DNA from: JALEFZ01 sp039817415 | Lineage (GTDB): Bacteria; Bacteroidota; Bacteroidia; J057 | Assembly (NCBI GenBank): GCA_039817415.1 | Contig: JBCBVV010000012.1 | Location: forward strand, 97,483 to 161,482 | Length of the DNA stretch: 64,000 bases | Direction of reading: 5' to 3' | In this document: in pieces, positions 7,944 to 16,611 of the stretch | Position numbering within the stretch: the stretch's first letter is position 1 | How the letters are laid out: the number at the start of each line of letters is the position of its first letter | Notes under the pieces: model-generated | Database searches by the model: none | Told to the model about the DNA's origin: nothing | Seen by the model: only the letters and a program-made list of their open reading frames with translations | Program-made: the position numbers and the translations under genes

Positions 7944-9254
7944 TTATCCTGCAAAGGTTTGGAACAAGTACATTGCACCTCCTACTATCCCTAAGGTAAA
8001 GGCGAGAATACCTGAATACATGAATACCTGAACGGCTGGATTTCTTAAAGCTCTGCCACCATTGGTGGAAAGTTGTCGGTTGATGTTTTCCATCGTAGTC
8101 GCCATTTGCTGACGAGCAGCTTGTTCTTGAGATATTCGCTCTAGCAACTGAACGTTGATTTCAACACTCTTTTCTTGGATGTTTTTGATGTTTTCCTTGA
8201 TCTTCAGCAAATCATCGCTCAAAGCGCGGGCAAAACCCTGTGGATCACCTCCTTCTAAAGAAGATAGGTACTTGTCCATTTTTACGTAAGCGGATTTGGT
8301 ACTTTGGTCTAGGGCTTGAATATTCTGGTCTACCATGACTTCCAACTGACGATCCGCCTGTTGAATGCTACTACCTAATTTTAAGCTGAATTCTTCTGCC
8401 TTCTGGCTGTAATTTTCCATGTAGCGCGCCTGCTTCTCAATCATGTCATCGTTAAACCGAACTGCGCTGGAAATCCCATTTAGGTCTTGTTGAAGGCCTT
8501 TTACCTGAGAAAATACGCCCCGAAGCTCTTTAAACAAATCTAATGTATTGGCTAAAGAATCATTCATTTGGGACTGATACTGAGCAAAACCATCCTGGAA
8601 GGCTGCTAATGACTCTCTCAAATCTCGGATTGAACCTTGGACAGGGGCTGCTTCAGGGTGAAATACCTTGGTTCGCAAGAATTGGAAGTAATCTTCCATG
8701 CCTTCATCTCTATACTCCTTATGCTTTTTAAAGGCGGCATTTGACCTAACCGTCAGGAGAAGACCTGTGGCAGAACCGACCATGCCCACGACTACCCCTC
8801 CGATGAAAGATTGAATGGCTGCATCACTGACACCTTCAAATCCAATTTTGATCAGACCGATGATAACCCCCGTAAAAGTAGCCAAGAGACCTATGTATAA
8901 GGGAAGGGGAAGGTTGGTCTCTACCCCTTCTTCCATGGAAGAAGACTTTCGTTCTGCAATCTCCATTAACCTTTCCCCTTGAGAAGAACCTCTGTTTCTG
9001 GAAAGGTAGGAGTTGGTCATATGGATAATTTCCCTGAAGGCAGGACTGAAACTTCCGTTGTCTTTGACTTGTGGGACCGAATTGGCGGTTTGGCTACCAG
9101 CGACTTCGTAATTCTCTTCTACATCTAATTCACTTCCTTCTGGGAACAATTCTCCCAGCTGTCGGCTTTGGTTGAGGTTGCGGATAAAAAATACAATCTG
9201 CAACACGATGATGAGGCCTACCACCCCAATTTCTGCCAAAAGCGTTAAATCCAT
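7944..9254 (-). CDS. MotA/ZorA-like motor channel protein with long helical tail
   Basis: Predicted ring-forming partner of the MotB-like protein. Hydrophobic segments: about 5-24, then the pair LPLYIGLLATFTGVIIGLI and FIGGVVVGMVGSATGLLL (about 117-168), which match the two pore-lining helices of MotA/TolQ/ExbB, including polar Thr residues. A long alpha-helical, coiled-coil-like region (about 195-395) follows, and unlike most MotA or ZorA proteins a further hydrophobic segment closes the chain (VFMYSGILAFTLGIVGG, about 409-432). At 436 aa it is longer than MotA but shorter than the type I ZorA tail. First gene of the two-gene operon. Confidence 0.75.
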   Translation of the reverse strand: MDLTLLAEIGVVGLIIVLQIVFFIRNLNQSRQLGELFPEGSELDVEENYEVAGSQTANSVPQVKDNGSFSPAFREIIHMTNSYLSRNRGSSQGERLMEIAERKSSSMEEGVETNLPLPLYIGLLATFTGVIIGLIKIGFEGVSDAAIQSFIGGVVVGMVGSATGLLLTVRSNAAFKKHKEYRDEGMEDYFQFLRTKVFHPEAAPVQGSIRDLRESLAAFQDGFAQYQSQMNDSLANTLDLFKELRGVFSQVKGLQQDLNGISSAVRFNDDMIEKQARYMENYSQKAEEFSLKLGSSIQQADRQLEVMVDQNIQALDQSTKSAYVKMDKYLSSLEGGDPQGFARALSDDLLKIKENIKNIQEKSVEINVQLLERISQEQAARQQMATTMENINRQLSTNGGRALRNPAVQVFMYSGILAFTLGIVGGAMYLFQTFAG

Positions 9255-9339
9255 ATCGGTAGTATTTTGGTAATCAATGGTTAAGCCTGTTTTTAGACCA
9301 CAGGCGATAGCAAATAAAGGGCAAACTTAATTCCACCCT

Positions 9340-9379
9340 AAAAAAAGTACGTTTTGAGGCAATATAGTTGCCTCAAAAC
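9340..9379 (-). terminator. Terminator of the sialate O-acetylesterase gene
   Basis: Perfect 12-bp stem GTTTTGAGGCAA (9351-9362)/TTGCCTCAAAAC (9368-9379), loop of 5. On the minus strand it is followed after four bases by a run of seven T (9340-9346), so it serves the gene ending at 9425. Confidence 0.88.
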
Positions 9380-9424
9380 TATAAATCGGTCTCAGGATGA
9401 TAATTTTTTTGTCAAAATGATCGA

Positions 9425-11419
9425 TTATTCGCTTGCTGGGAGATAGGTTTTGACTTTTCCCGCAGAGCTTAATGGCCAATTATCCGTTCGAAAAGGACTG
9501 GCCGGTAATCCATCCTTATTGTACAGGTTTACATCATCAGGATTATCTGCCCAACCATATCTCACCGCCTTGGGTTCTGCTACCTTAGGCGAAAGTACGA
9601 TGATGTCATCACCACTGATGAAAGCTTGTGCCCAGTGGAATTCTTGATCCGCACCTGCAATGGTAAAGCCTGTGAGGTATTGATATTTAGAATCGCCTTT
9701 AGCCATCAGCCCTTTTCCCACATGATCAAAGCTTAAGACAATTTTATTTCCTTCGACCTTCATGGAGGAATAGGTTGGGCCTGCATATTCAATCTCCTTG
9801 CCATAGTCCTTGGCCAAGGCATTAAGGGCCAATCGTAGACCTACATCTTCTTTGTTTGTAGGATGAATATCTTCAGCATCTCCGATATCAATGGCTACTG
9901 CCATGCCTGTTTTGGGAAGAGACAAGGTCTTGCTTTGCGCCTCCCTCAATTCCGCCCAATTGGAGGCACCGGGTTGGTCAGAAGGGGACATGAAATTGGC
10001 CAATTGCACGAAATAGAAGCTTAGTTCTCGCTCCCATTGTTTTCTCCAGTCTTTGATGAGAGCAGGAAAAAGTTGTTGGTATTCTTCTCCGCGGTCAGCA
10101 TTAGACTCGCCCTGATACCAGATGACTCCTCTCATGCCATATGGCTTTACGGCATGAATCATCCCGTTGTACAAAAAGGTAGGTTGGTCATTAGGGCCTT
10201 CCCCTGGAAGGTCAAGCTTAAGCCCTTTGCCACTAATTCTGAATTTCCATTTACCAGCCAAAGATACCTTTAGGTCATCTTGCTGTATAAACAAGTCCTT
10301 TGCCTCGCTCCAGAATCCCCCGCCACCTCCGGTATCGTGTACCCTGACAGCGATTACGTTCTTTCCTGGCTTGAGATAATTGGCTGCTACCTTATAGTTT
10401 CGAGCTTTGCTGTATTGCTGTTCCATCTGTCCTACCAATCTTCCATTGATCCAAGTCATGTCGCTGTCATCAATCTTGCCCAGGCTCAACTGGAAGTCTT
10501 TTCGGGTAAATTCTGGTAGCTCAAACTCATAGCGCATCCAGATCAATCCATTCAATTCGGGATAACCCTGGCCTTCCCATAAACCTGGAACTTCGAGTTC
10601 TCCCCATTTGCTATCGTCGTAGTCCTCTTCTGCCCAAATGGCATTTTCACCTTTCATCCCACTTTCACGGGGATTTCCCATTTTTTTCATCAACTTCTGG
10701 TAGAGTTTGGCGACTCTTTTCTGATTTTCCTTAGGGTTATAGGTCTTTAAGGCTTCCAATGCCTCCTTATAATAGCTTACCTCGCTGGCAGCTTCAGGAC
10801 TCAACCAGGTTTCGACAACGGTTCCTCCCCAATTGTTGTAAATCAATCCTACAGGCACATCTAATTCTTCTCTTAATTTTTGAGCGAAGAAGTAGCCCAC
10901 CGCAGAGAAATTTCCCACTGTTTGGGGATTACATAAGGCCCAATTTCCTTTGTCGAGCTTTTCTGTTGGGCTAAAGGCTACCCTTTTGTCAACCCAGAAG
11001 AATCGCATGTGGTCGTCTTTTGCCTTGGAAATGGCTTCTTTTTTATTGAGCATATTGAGGGTGTACTCCATATTGGATTGCCCCCCGCAAAGCCATACTT
11101 CCCCAAATAATATATCCTTCACGACAAGGGTTTCTGAAGGAGAGATGACTTCGATGTCATAGGGACCTCCTGCTTCATGTGGAGGAAGGTAAAAGGTAAA
11201 GCGTCCGTCGTCTCCAGCGGTGGTGAAATATTGTTTCCCATCGACATTGAGTTGGATATATTTTCCGGGTTTGTCCCAACCCCAAACAGGAATTTCCATG
11301 TCTCTTTGGAGAACCATGTGGTCAGAGAATAACCTGGAAAGGGTCAATTTGGCGTAGGAAGTGGATATTCCCATGAAAAGAAGGATAAGTGTGAGACCTA
11401 GTCGTTGCGAAAGTTTCAT
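9425..11419 (-). CDS. Secreted sialate O-acetylesterase-type SGNH esterase
   Basis: Likely removes O-acetyl groups from sialic acids or other acetylated glycans outside the cytoplasm. A signal peptide (about residues 1-23, ending SYA) is followed by the SGNH block I motif GQSNMEYT (nucleophile Ser) and the block V-type WYQGESNADRGEEYQ. Between the two halves, about residues 280-390, is a beta-galactosidase-like jelly roll (AVRVHDTGGGGGFWSE), an insertion typical of bacterial sialate O-acetylesterases. Length 664 aa fits. No SusC/SusD or glycosidase gene is adjacent. Alternative: acetylxylan esterase of the same fold. Confidence 0.88.
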   Translation of the reverse strand: MKLSQRLGLTLILLFMGISTSYAKLTLSRLFSDHMVLQRDMEIPVWGWDKPGKYIQLNVDGKQYFTTAGDDGRFTFYLPPHEAGGPYDIEVISPSETLVVKDILFGEVWLCGGQSNMEYTLNMLNKKEAISKAKDDHMRFFWVDKRVAFSPTEKLDKGNWALCNPQTVGNFSAVGYFFAQKLREELDVPVGLIYNNWGGTVVETWLSPEAASEVSYYKEALEALKTYNPKENQKRVAKLYQKLMKKMGNPRESGMKGENAIWAEEDYDDSKWGELEVPGLWEGQGYPELNGLIWMRYEFELPEFTRKDFQLSLGKIDDSDMTWINGRLVGQMEQQYSKARNYKVAANYLKPGKNVIAVRVHDTGGGGGFWSEAKDLFIQQDDLKVSLAGKWKFRISGKGLKLDLPGEGPNDQPTFLYNGMIHAVKPYGMRGVIWYQGESNADRGEEYQQLFPALIKDWRKQWERELSFYFVQLANFMSPSDQPGASNWAELREAQSKTLSLPKTGMAVAIDIGDAEDIHPTNKEDVGLRLALNALAKDYGKEIEYAGPTYSSMKVEGNKIVLSFDHVGKGLMAKGDSKYQYLTGFTIAGADQEFHWAQAFISGDDIIVLSPKVAEPKAVRYGWADNPDDVNLYNKDGLPASPFRTDNWPLSSAGKVKTYLPASE

Positions 11420-11713
11420 AGTCAGGTATTTCCCAAAAATTAGAAAAAATCGGCGAATAGATAGCCTCAGATAGGGAAAAAGTGATCTGCGGATGGGAAG
11501 ATATTTTTCGATAACAAAGAAGGGCTGAAATTCGTTTGTTCATTTTCAAATTGTGTTATCATTTATGTGCATAAGTGTCTTGCAAAATTGATGACGCTTT
11601 TGATTAATTTACAGCCTGTTATCATGCGAAAGATCCTTGTGATCCTTAACTTTACAGGCTTTCGCTCTTTGGTTAAATTTCTATAGTAAACAATCCTATT
11701 TGGAGCTACATAT

Positions 11714-14578
11714 ATGATCGCATCATTTGACTCTTTTGAGAAACGTCATTTAGGGCCTGCTACAACTGACCTTCAGCACATGTTGGATACCATTGGGGTA
11801 AATAGCATGGAAGAACTCATTAACCAGACCGTACCTGCTGGTATTCGTTTGCATGAAGAACTATCTGAGAAGGCTCCATTGAGCGAGCATGCTTATTTGA
11901 AATCTGTCAAAAAGATTGCTCAGAGAAACAAAGTTTTCAAATCCTACATTGGACAAGGATATTACGGGACGATCACTCCATCTGTGATTCTTCGTAACAT
12001 CTTTGAAAATCCTGGTTGGTATACCCAATACACCCCTTATCAGGCGGAGATTTCGCAAGGTAGGTTGGAAGCACTTCTGAACTTCCAGACCATGGTTTCT
12101 GACTTCACGGGTTTGCCTGTTGCCAATGCATCCTTGTTGGACGAAGGAACTGCTGCTGCGGAGGCCATGTCCATGACCTTTGGACAAAAGAAGAAAAAGG
12201 ATAGAAAATCCGAAGCCAATGTATTGTTGGTGGCGGACTCTCTCTTTGCGCAATCAATTGATGTCATCAAAACCCGTGCGGAAGGGGTAGGCATAACCGT
12301 AAAGGTCCAGCCTGTCGAAGAGTTTGATGTCAATGAGGAAGTATTCGCTGCTGTCGTTCAATATCCAGACGCGCTCGGATCGATCCAACATTACCAGGAA
12401 TTATCTGATAAGCTCAAAGCGATCAATAGTTATCTGATCGTTGCAGCCGACCTCATGAGCCTTACCATGCTAAAAGCTCCTGGAGAATTTGGGGCTGATG
12501 TGGTGGTGGGTTCTGCTCAACGATTTGGAGTACCTATGGGCTATGGAGGCCCACACGCTGCCTTTTTTGCTACAAAAGAGGAATTTTTGAGGCTACTCCC
12601 TGGTAGAATTATTGGGGTTTCCATTGACGCTGCTGGAAATTCTGCTTTGAGAATGACCCTGCAGACGCGAGAGCAGCACATTCGTCGCGACAAGGCAACT
12701 TCCAATATCTGTACGGCCCAGGCTTTGTTGGCCATCATGTCGGGCATGTACGCAGTTTACCACGGACCACATGGGATCAAAGAGATTGCAGGGCGTATTC
12801 ATGCCTTAACTTCCTTGTTGTACAGCAACTTGAAGGCCATTGGAATCAAAGTAGTCAATGACACCTTTTTTGATACCCTTACCCTTGAACTATCCGGTGA
12901 AGAGGTATTCAGGTTACGCCAAATGGCAGAAGAAAAAGAAATTAACTTTTTCTACAGCCAAGGGAATAAAGTGGGGATCTCTTTGGATGAAACTACTGAA
13001 GTGGCAGAGGTTGAGGAGATTTTGAGCTTGATTACTAGTCTCAAATCGGTTCCCTTCTCTTTGACTTCAAATGGATCTTCTCATATTCCATCTGGTTTGG
13101 AAAGAAGTTCTGCCTTCCTTGAGCACCCAGTCTTCAATACGCACCATTCTGAAACAGCCATGATGCGCTATATCAGAAGCTTAGAAGACAAAGATTTATC
13201 TTTGAACAATGCCATGATTCCTTTGGGATCGTGTACCATGAAACTTAATGCGGCTGCTGAATTGATTCCAGTTAGCTGGCCTGAGTTTGCCAATATCCAC
13301 CCTTTTGCGCCTGTTGATCAGGCAGCGGGATACCATGAATTAATTGATGAGTTGGGCAGAGACTTGTGTGAAATCACAGGTTTTGCGGGAATTTCCTTCC
13401 AACCCAACTCTGGTGCGCAGGGCGAATATACCGGCTTGATGGTAATTCGTGCCTTCCACTATGCAAATGGCGATCACCATCGAAATATCGCTTTGATTCC
13501 TTCTTCTGCGCACGGAACCAACCCTGCTTCTGCTGTTATGGCAGGAATGAAAGTGGTTGTCGTAAAGTGTGATGACATGGGTAACATCGACATGGAAGAC
13601 TTGAGAGCCAAAGCTGAACAGCATAAGGACAATCTTTCTTGTTTGATGATCACCTATCCTTCAACCCATGGTGTATTTGAAGAAGATGTAGTAGAGGCAT
13701 GTGAGTTGATGCACCAATATGGAGGCCAAGTGTACATGGACGGTGCCAATATGAATGCGCAAGTGGGATTGACATCTCCTGGAAGAATCGGAGCAGACGT
13801 TTGCCACTTGAACTTGCACAAGACATTTGCCATTCCACATGGTGGTGGTGGTCCTGGGATGGGACCCATCGGAGTAGCTGAGCACCTTGTACCCTTCCTT
13901 CCTAAGCACGTTTTAGTCGAAACGGGAGGTCACCAAGGAATTTCTGCCGTAGCTGCCACCCCTTATGGAAGTGCTAGCATTTTGCTGATTTCCTATGGCT
14001 ACATTAAAATGTTAGGGAGCAAAGGGGTAAAGGCAGCCACAGAGTATGCCATCCTCAATGCCAATTACTTGAAGGCTCGTCTACAAAACGATTTCAAAAT
14101 CCTTTACCAAGGAAAGGAAGGACACGTAGCACATGAGTTTATCGTCGATCTGCGTGAGTTCAAGGCAAAAGTAGGACTCGAAGTGGATGACATTACCAAG
14201 CGTTTGATTGACTATGGATTCCATGCACCGACTGTTTCTTGGCCAGTTACCGGTACCATCATGATCGAACCTACAGAATCTGAGCCTCTTGCCGAGCTGG
14301 ATCGCTTTGTAGAGGCCATGATGACGATTAGGGAGGAGATTAGGGATATAGAGCTAGGAATAGCCGATATGGAAGATAATGTCCTCAAGAACGCCCCACA
14401 TACCATTGAGGAGTTGACAGCGGATGAATGGACACATGCCTATGGCCGCGAAAAAGCTGCCTGGCCCGTGAAGAGCCTGTATCAGCATAAGTTCTGGGCG
14501 ACCGTTAAGCGCGTCAACAATACCTATGGCGATAGAAATGTCGTTTGTACTTGCCCTCCCGTAGAGGCTTACGCTTAG
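11714..14578 (+). CDS. gcvP: Glycine dehydrogenase (decarboxylating), P protein
   Basis: PLP enzyme of the glycine cleavage system; it decarboxylates glycine and passes the aminomethyl group to the lipoyl arm of GcvH. The PLP-binding Lys703 is in LNLHKTFAIPHGGGGPGMGP. Full fused length (954 aa, compare E. coli 957), containing both the N-terminal and C-terminal halves; IPLGSCTMKLN marks the junction region. gcvT and gcvH are not in the window. The ATG at 11714 gives the family N-terminus (FEKRHLGP). I looked for a glycine riboswitch in the leader and did not find one. Confidence 0.97.
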   Translation: MIASFDSFEKRHLGPATTDLQHMLDTIGVNSMEELINQTVPAGIRLHEELSEKAPLSEHAYLKSVKKIAQRNKVFKSYIGQGYYGTITPSVILRNIFENPGWYTQYTPYQAEISQGRLEALLNFQTMVSDFTGLPVANASLLDEGTAAAEAMSMTFGQKKKKDRKSEANVLLVADSLFAQSIDVIKTRAEGVGITVKVQPVEEFDVNEEVFAAVVQYPDALGSIQHYQELSDKLKAINSYLIVAADLMSLTMLKAPGEFGADVVVGSAQRFGVPMGYGGPHAAFFATKEEFLRLLPGRIIGVSIDAAGNSALRMTLQTREQHIRRDKATSNICTAQALLAIMSGMYAVYHGPHGIKEIAGRIHALTSLLYSNLKAIGIKVVNDTFFDTLTLELSGEEVFRLRQMAEEKEINFFYSQGNKVGISLDETTEVAEVEEILSLITSLKSVPFSLTSNGSSHIPSGLERSSAFLEHPVFNTHHSETAMMRYIRSLEDKDLSLNNAMIPLGSCTMKLNAAAELIPVSWPEFANIHPFAPVDQAAGYHELIDELGRDLCEITGFAGISFQPNSGAQGEYTGLMVIRAFHYANGDHHRNIALIPSSAHGTNPASAVMAGMKVVVVKCDDMGNIDMEDLRAKAEQHKDNLSCLMITYPSTHGVFEEDVVEACELMHQYGGQVYMDGANMNAQVGLTSPGRIGADVCHLNLHKTFAIPHGGGGPGMGPIGVAEHLVPFLPKHVLVETGGHQGISAVAATPYGSASILLISYGYIKMLGSKGVKAATEYAILNANYLKARLQNDFKILYQGKEGHVAHEFIVDLREFKAKVGLEVDDITKRLIDYGFHAPTVSWPVTGTIMIEPTESEPLAELDRFVEAMMTIREEIRDIELGIADMEDNVLKNAPHTIEELTADEWTHAYGREKAAWPVKSLYQHKFWATVKRVNNTYGDRNVVCTCPPVEAYA

Positions 14579-14600
14579 GTATTGTAGATAAAATAGAAGA

Positions 14601-14629
14601 GCCACTTCAAGGAATTGAGGTGGCTTTTT
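14601..14629 (+). terminator. Rho-independent terminator of gcvP
   Basis: Stem GCCACTTCAA (14601-14610)/TTGAGGTGGC (14615-14624), one G-U pair, GGAA loop, then TTTTT. Confidence 0.88.
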
Positions 14630-14752
14630 ACATTCCAATGGCCAATACATTTGGCTGCAATCCTATGGTTCGAGAATTCAATTATCAAGAAAAGACATAC
14701 TTCTCAAAAAACTCCGCTTAGAAAAAGGGATAGTATGTAATACCTCCATACC

Positions 14753-15244
14753 CTAATTCGCCTCAGCTTCTTTCTTTAAATCTGCTACAAATTGCTCAAA
14801 GGAAGCATCAAATGAAGGGATTTTATTGGCAAAAAGGGGGAATATTGGGCCGCCAATCTTTTCGGACATGGTAAATAAAGTCGCATCTCCCTTTGGCTCA
14901 AGGGTGTAAGTTCGTGAGCCCATGGCATCTCCCCAAACTAATGTTTGATTAGGAATAAACTCCTTGATCGAAAGCTTAAAGGATCTTTCAGGATCAAGTG
15001 TACTGACCAACTTAATTTTTTCTCCCTTCTTGATTTCACCTTCAAGAGAAACAATAGTAGAGTTCCAGCGAAGAAAATCAGCAGAAGTTGTTAAAAGAGA
15101 CCAGATAGTAGCAGCATCTGCCTGAATGGTTTGGCTTATGGATGTGGTTCGATGAAAGGTCTTCTTCATGGTGGTTGCCTTTCCTTCCTGTGCCATGCTT
15201 GTTAGCGTTGTCATAACAATTAATAAGGTAAAAATGTACTTCAT
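14753..15244 (-). CDS. Exported SRPBCC (START/Bet v 1-like) family protein
   Basis: A signal peptide (MKYIFTLLIVMTTLTSMAQ) precedes an SRPBCC-type ligand-binding domain: TISQTIQADAATIWSLL, FLRWNSTIV, then alternating strands and a long C-terminal helix (FDASFEQFVADLKKEAEA). The fold binds hydrophobic ligands; the ligand here is unknown. Export is unusual, since most members are cytoplasmic; an internal Met at residue 27 (MKKTFHRTT) would give a cytoplasmic form, but the signal peptide looks genuine. It is downstream of and co-oriented with the Crp-like regulator, 80 bases away, so the regulator may control it. Confidence 0.75.
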   Translation of the reverse strand: MKYIFTLLIVMTTLTSMAQEGKATTMKKTFHRTTSISQTIQADAATIWSLLTTSADFLRWNSTIVSLEGEIKKGEKIKLVSTLDPERSFKLSIKEFIPNQTLVWGDAMGSRTYTLEPKGDATLFTMSEKIGGPIFPLFANKIPSFDASFEQFVADLKKEAEAN

Positions 15245-15324
15245 GTGGAGTAGATGAAATAGCCTTAGGACGGAAGCAAAGGTATCATATTTAGCAGGGT
15301 AGGCGTTTTACATATGTTAAATAA

Positions 15325-15909
15325 TTATTTTTTCAGTTGTGTACCAGACCTGATTCGGGATAGGCTTACTTGGGAGATTTGCAGCATGGAAGCAATGTCT
15401 TTAAGAGGAGCTACCTGCAAAAAACGGGGAAACATATACTCGATATACTGATAGTTTCGCGTGGCATCATTGGCTAATAAGTTGACAAAAACATCAATCA
15501 AGGTGATGTGAACTTGTTCAGTTAGGGTATTGCCAAATAAGGCCCAGTGATTAGACTCTTTGTACAATTTCAAGAGATCATCTCTGGAAATGATCCAAGC
15601 CTTCGTCTTTTCATAAAACTGTAAAGCGAACTGAGACTTTTCTCGGTTGACAAAACTTTTGTATTCAGTAACGAAGGTTTGTTCAGGTTTCATCCAAAGG
15701 GTTTGTTCTCGCCCTTCGCTATCCAAATAGAAACACCTGATGATGGAACTTTCTGCGAAGAATAAGTAATCACACACCTCACCCATACGAGTAATGATTT
15801 CATTTGCCTCGTAATGGACCTCTTTGAAGAGGGAAAGGCCCTTTTGGATTTCTTCTTCTGTAAAGGAAGGGTTGTAATGTAGGAGTGTTTCTTTGAGTTT
15901 GGATTCCAT
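15325..15909 (-). CDS. Crp/Fnr-type transcriptional regulator
   Basis: A cyclic-nucleotide-binding-like beta barrel occupies about residues 25-115 (NEIITRMGEVCDYLFFAESS, the CAP-type effector domain) and a short C-terminal helix-turn-helix ends the chain (LKDIASMLQISQVSLSRIR). At 194 aa it belongs to the common Bacteroidota Crp-like proteins, many of which have lost cyclic-nucleotide binding residues. It probably responds to a small molecule or redox signal and may control the exported SRPBCC gene after it. A perfect 17-bp palindrome lies about 80 bases upstream of its ATG. Confidence 0.85.
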   Translation of the reverse strand: MESKLKETLLHYNPSFTEEEIQKGLSLFKEVHYEANEIITRMGEVCDYLFFAESSIIRCFYLDSEGREQTLWMKPEQTFVTEYKSFVNREKSQFALQFYEKTKAWIISRDDLLKLYKESNHWALFGNTLTEQVHITLIDVFVNLLANDATRNYQYIEYMFPRFLQVAPLKDIASMLQISQVSLSRIRSGTQLKK

Positions 15910-15989
15910 GATTTAGTTGAGTTATATACCTAATAGCGGATACTTGAACGCCCAAACTAATATAAAATACTTGCGTGTATTAAAGTCCA

Positions 15990-16006
15990 ATTTAGGTCTC
16001 CTAAAT
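15990..16006. promoter_or_regulatory. Perfect palindrome upstream of the Crp-like gene
   Basis: ATTTAGG-TCT-CCTAAAT, two 7-base arms around 3 bases. No T tract follows on either strand, so it looks more like a protein-binding site than a terminator. Its TTTAG/CTAAA half-sites resemble the palindrome before the iron operon (29748-29764), though the spacing differs. Confidence 0.4.
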
Positions 16007-16025
16007 CATAAGGGCTAAAGGCGCT

Positions 16026-16163
16026 TCAAATACCGTATCTTTCGAATAAGTCTATCGGAGGTGGAGTAGCGCCGGACATATATTGATAGGTCCCCTGGGC
16101 ACAGATTACCTGAATTGTGGAGGCAACGAGGAGTAGACTGTAAATGAGTTGTAGTGTTTTCAT
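16026..16163 (-). CDS. Small exported peptide, 45 aa
   Basis: Open frame read directly from the minus strand, starting ATG at 16163 and ending TGA at 16026-16028. The first 22 residues are a convincing signal peptide (MKTLQLIYSLLLVASTIQVI, then CAQ), leaving a mature peptide of about 22 residues: GTYQYMSGATPPPIDLFERY plus GI. I know no family for it. It sits between the Crp-like regulator gene and atpC on the same strand. It could be a real secreted micropeptide or the surviving 5' end of a degraded gene; the clean signal peptide and stop favour a real gene, but there is no independent support. Confidence 0.45.
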   Translation of the reverse strand: MKTLQLIYSLLLVASTIQVICAQGTYQYMSGATPPPIDLFERYGI

Positions 16164-16254
16164 TGTATAGGATGGACTAGACTATTAGTATAAATGTAAT
16201 TAAATAGGTCACGGATAACTCCCAGCAATAGAGACCATTTACAACCGCCCTAAA

Positions 16255-16284
16255 CAACAAAAGACCAACCCTTTCGGATTGGCC
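16255..16284 (-). terminator. Terminator of atpDC
   Basis: On the minus strand GGCCAATCC and GGGTTGGTC pair around a GAAA loop with two G-U wobbles and run into TTTTGTTG. The wobbles become A-C mismatches on the plus strand, so the hairpin is specific for transcription from atpC. Confidence 0.7.
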
Positions 16285-16346
16285 CCTTTACAACAAACAA
16301 ACACAGTATAATCTGTCAATATCTTATTCTGGAAAGAAGATAGTAA

Positions 16347-16607
16347 TTAATCTTCAAAAATCCTTTCCAAAAGAATAATTGCTTTGTTTTTCAGCACCTC
16401 AATTACGCCGTCTTGTGCCTTTAGGGTTGTCTCATCGCCGTTTTCTCCAACGATTTTAACATTTCCCCTGCCCAAGGTCGCAATAATAGGGGCGTGGTTC
16501 ACGAGGATTTGAAAGCTCCCCTGAGAACCCGGAACAGTTACGCTTTGAACTTTACCAGAGAACAATGCTCTGTCGGGCGTTACGATTTCTAAATCAAATA
16601 CTCCCAT
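16347..16607 (-). CDS. atpC: F1F0 ATP synthase subunit epsilon, short form
   Basis: The N-terminal beta-sandwich of the epsilon subunit is complete: LEIVTPDRALFSGKVQSVTVPGSQG and the family block ILVNHAPIIATLGRG. The protein stops after 86 aa, so the C-terminal two-helix domain, which inhibits ATP hydrolysis in E. coli, is absent. Short epsilon subunits are usual in Bacteroidota. It begins four bases after the atpD stop. Confidence 0.93.
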   Translation of the reverse strand: MGVFDLEIVTPDRALFSGKVQSVTVPGSQGSFQILVNHAPIIATLGRGNVKIVGENGDETTLKAQDGVIEVLKNKAIILLERIFED

Positions 16608-16611
16608 GTTC

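Noticed and set aside
7119..9254. Complete Zorya antiphage system
   Set aside because: Only ZorA/ZorB-like genes are present; neighbours are pcm and a sialate esterase, with none of the Zorya effector genes.
11420..11713. Glycine riboswitch before gcvP
   Set aside because: The conserved aptamer core and tandem arrangement could not be found; only simple complementary segments are seen.
14753..15244. Cytoplasmic stress protein of the AHSA1 type
   Set aside because: The SRPBCC domain is preceded by a convincing signal peptide, so a periplasmic location is more likely.
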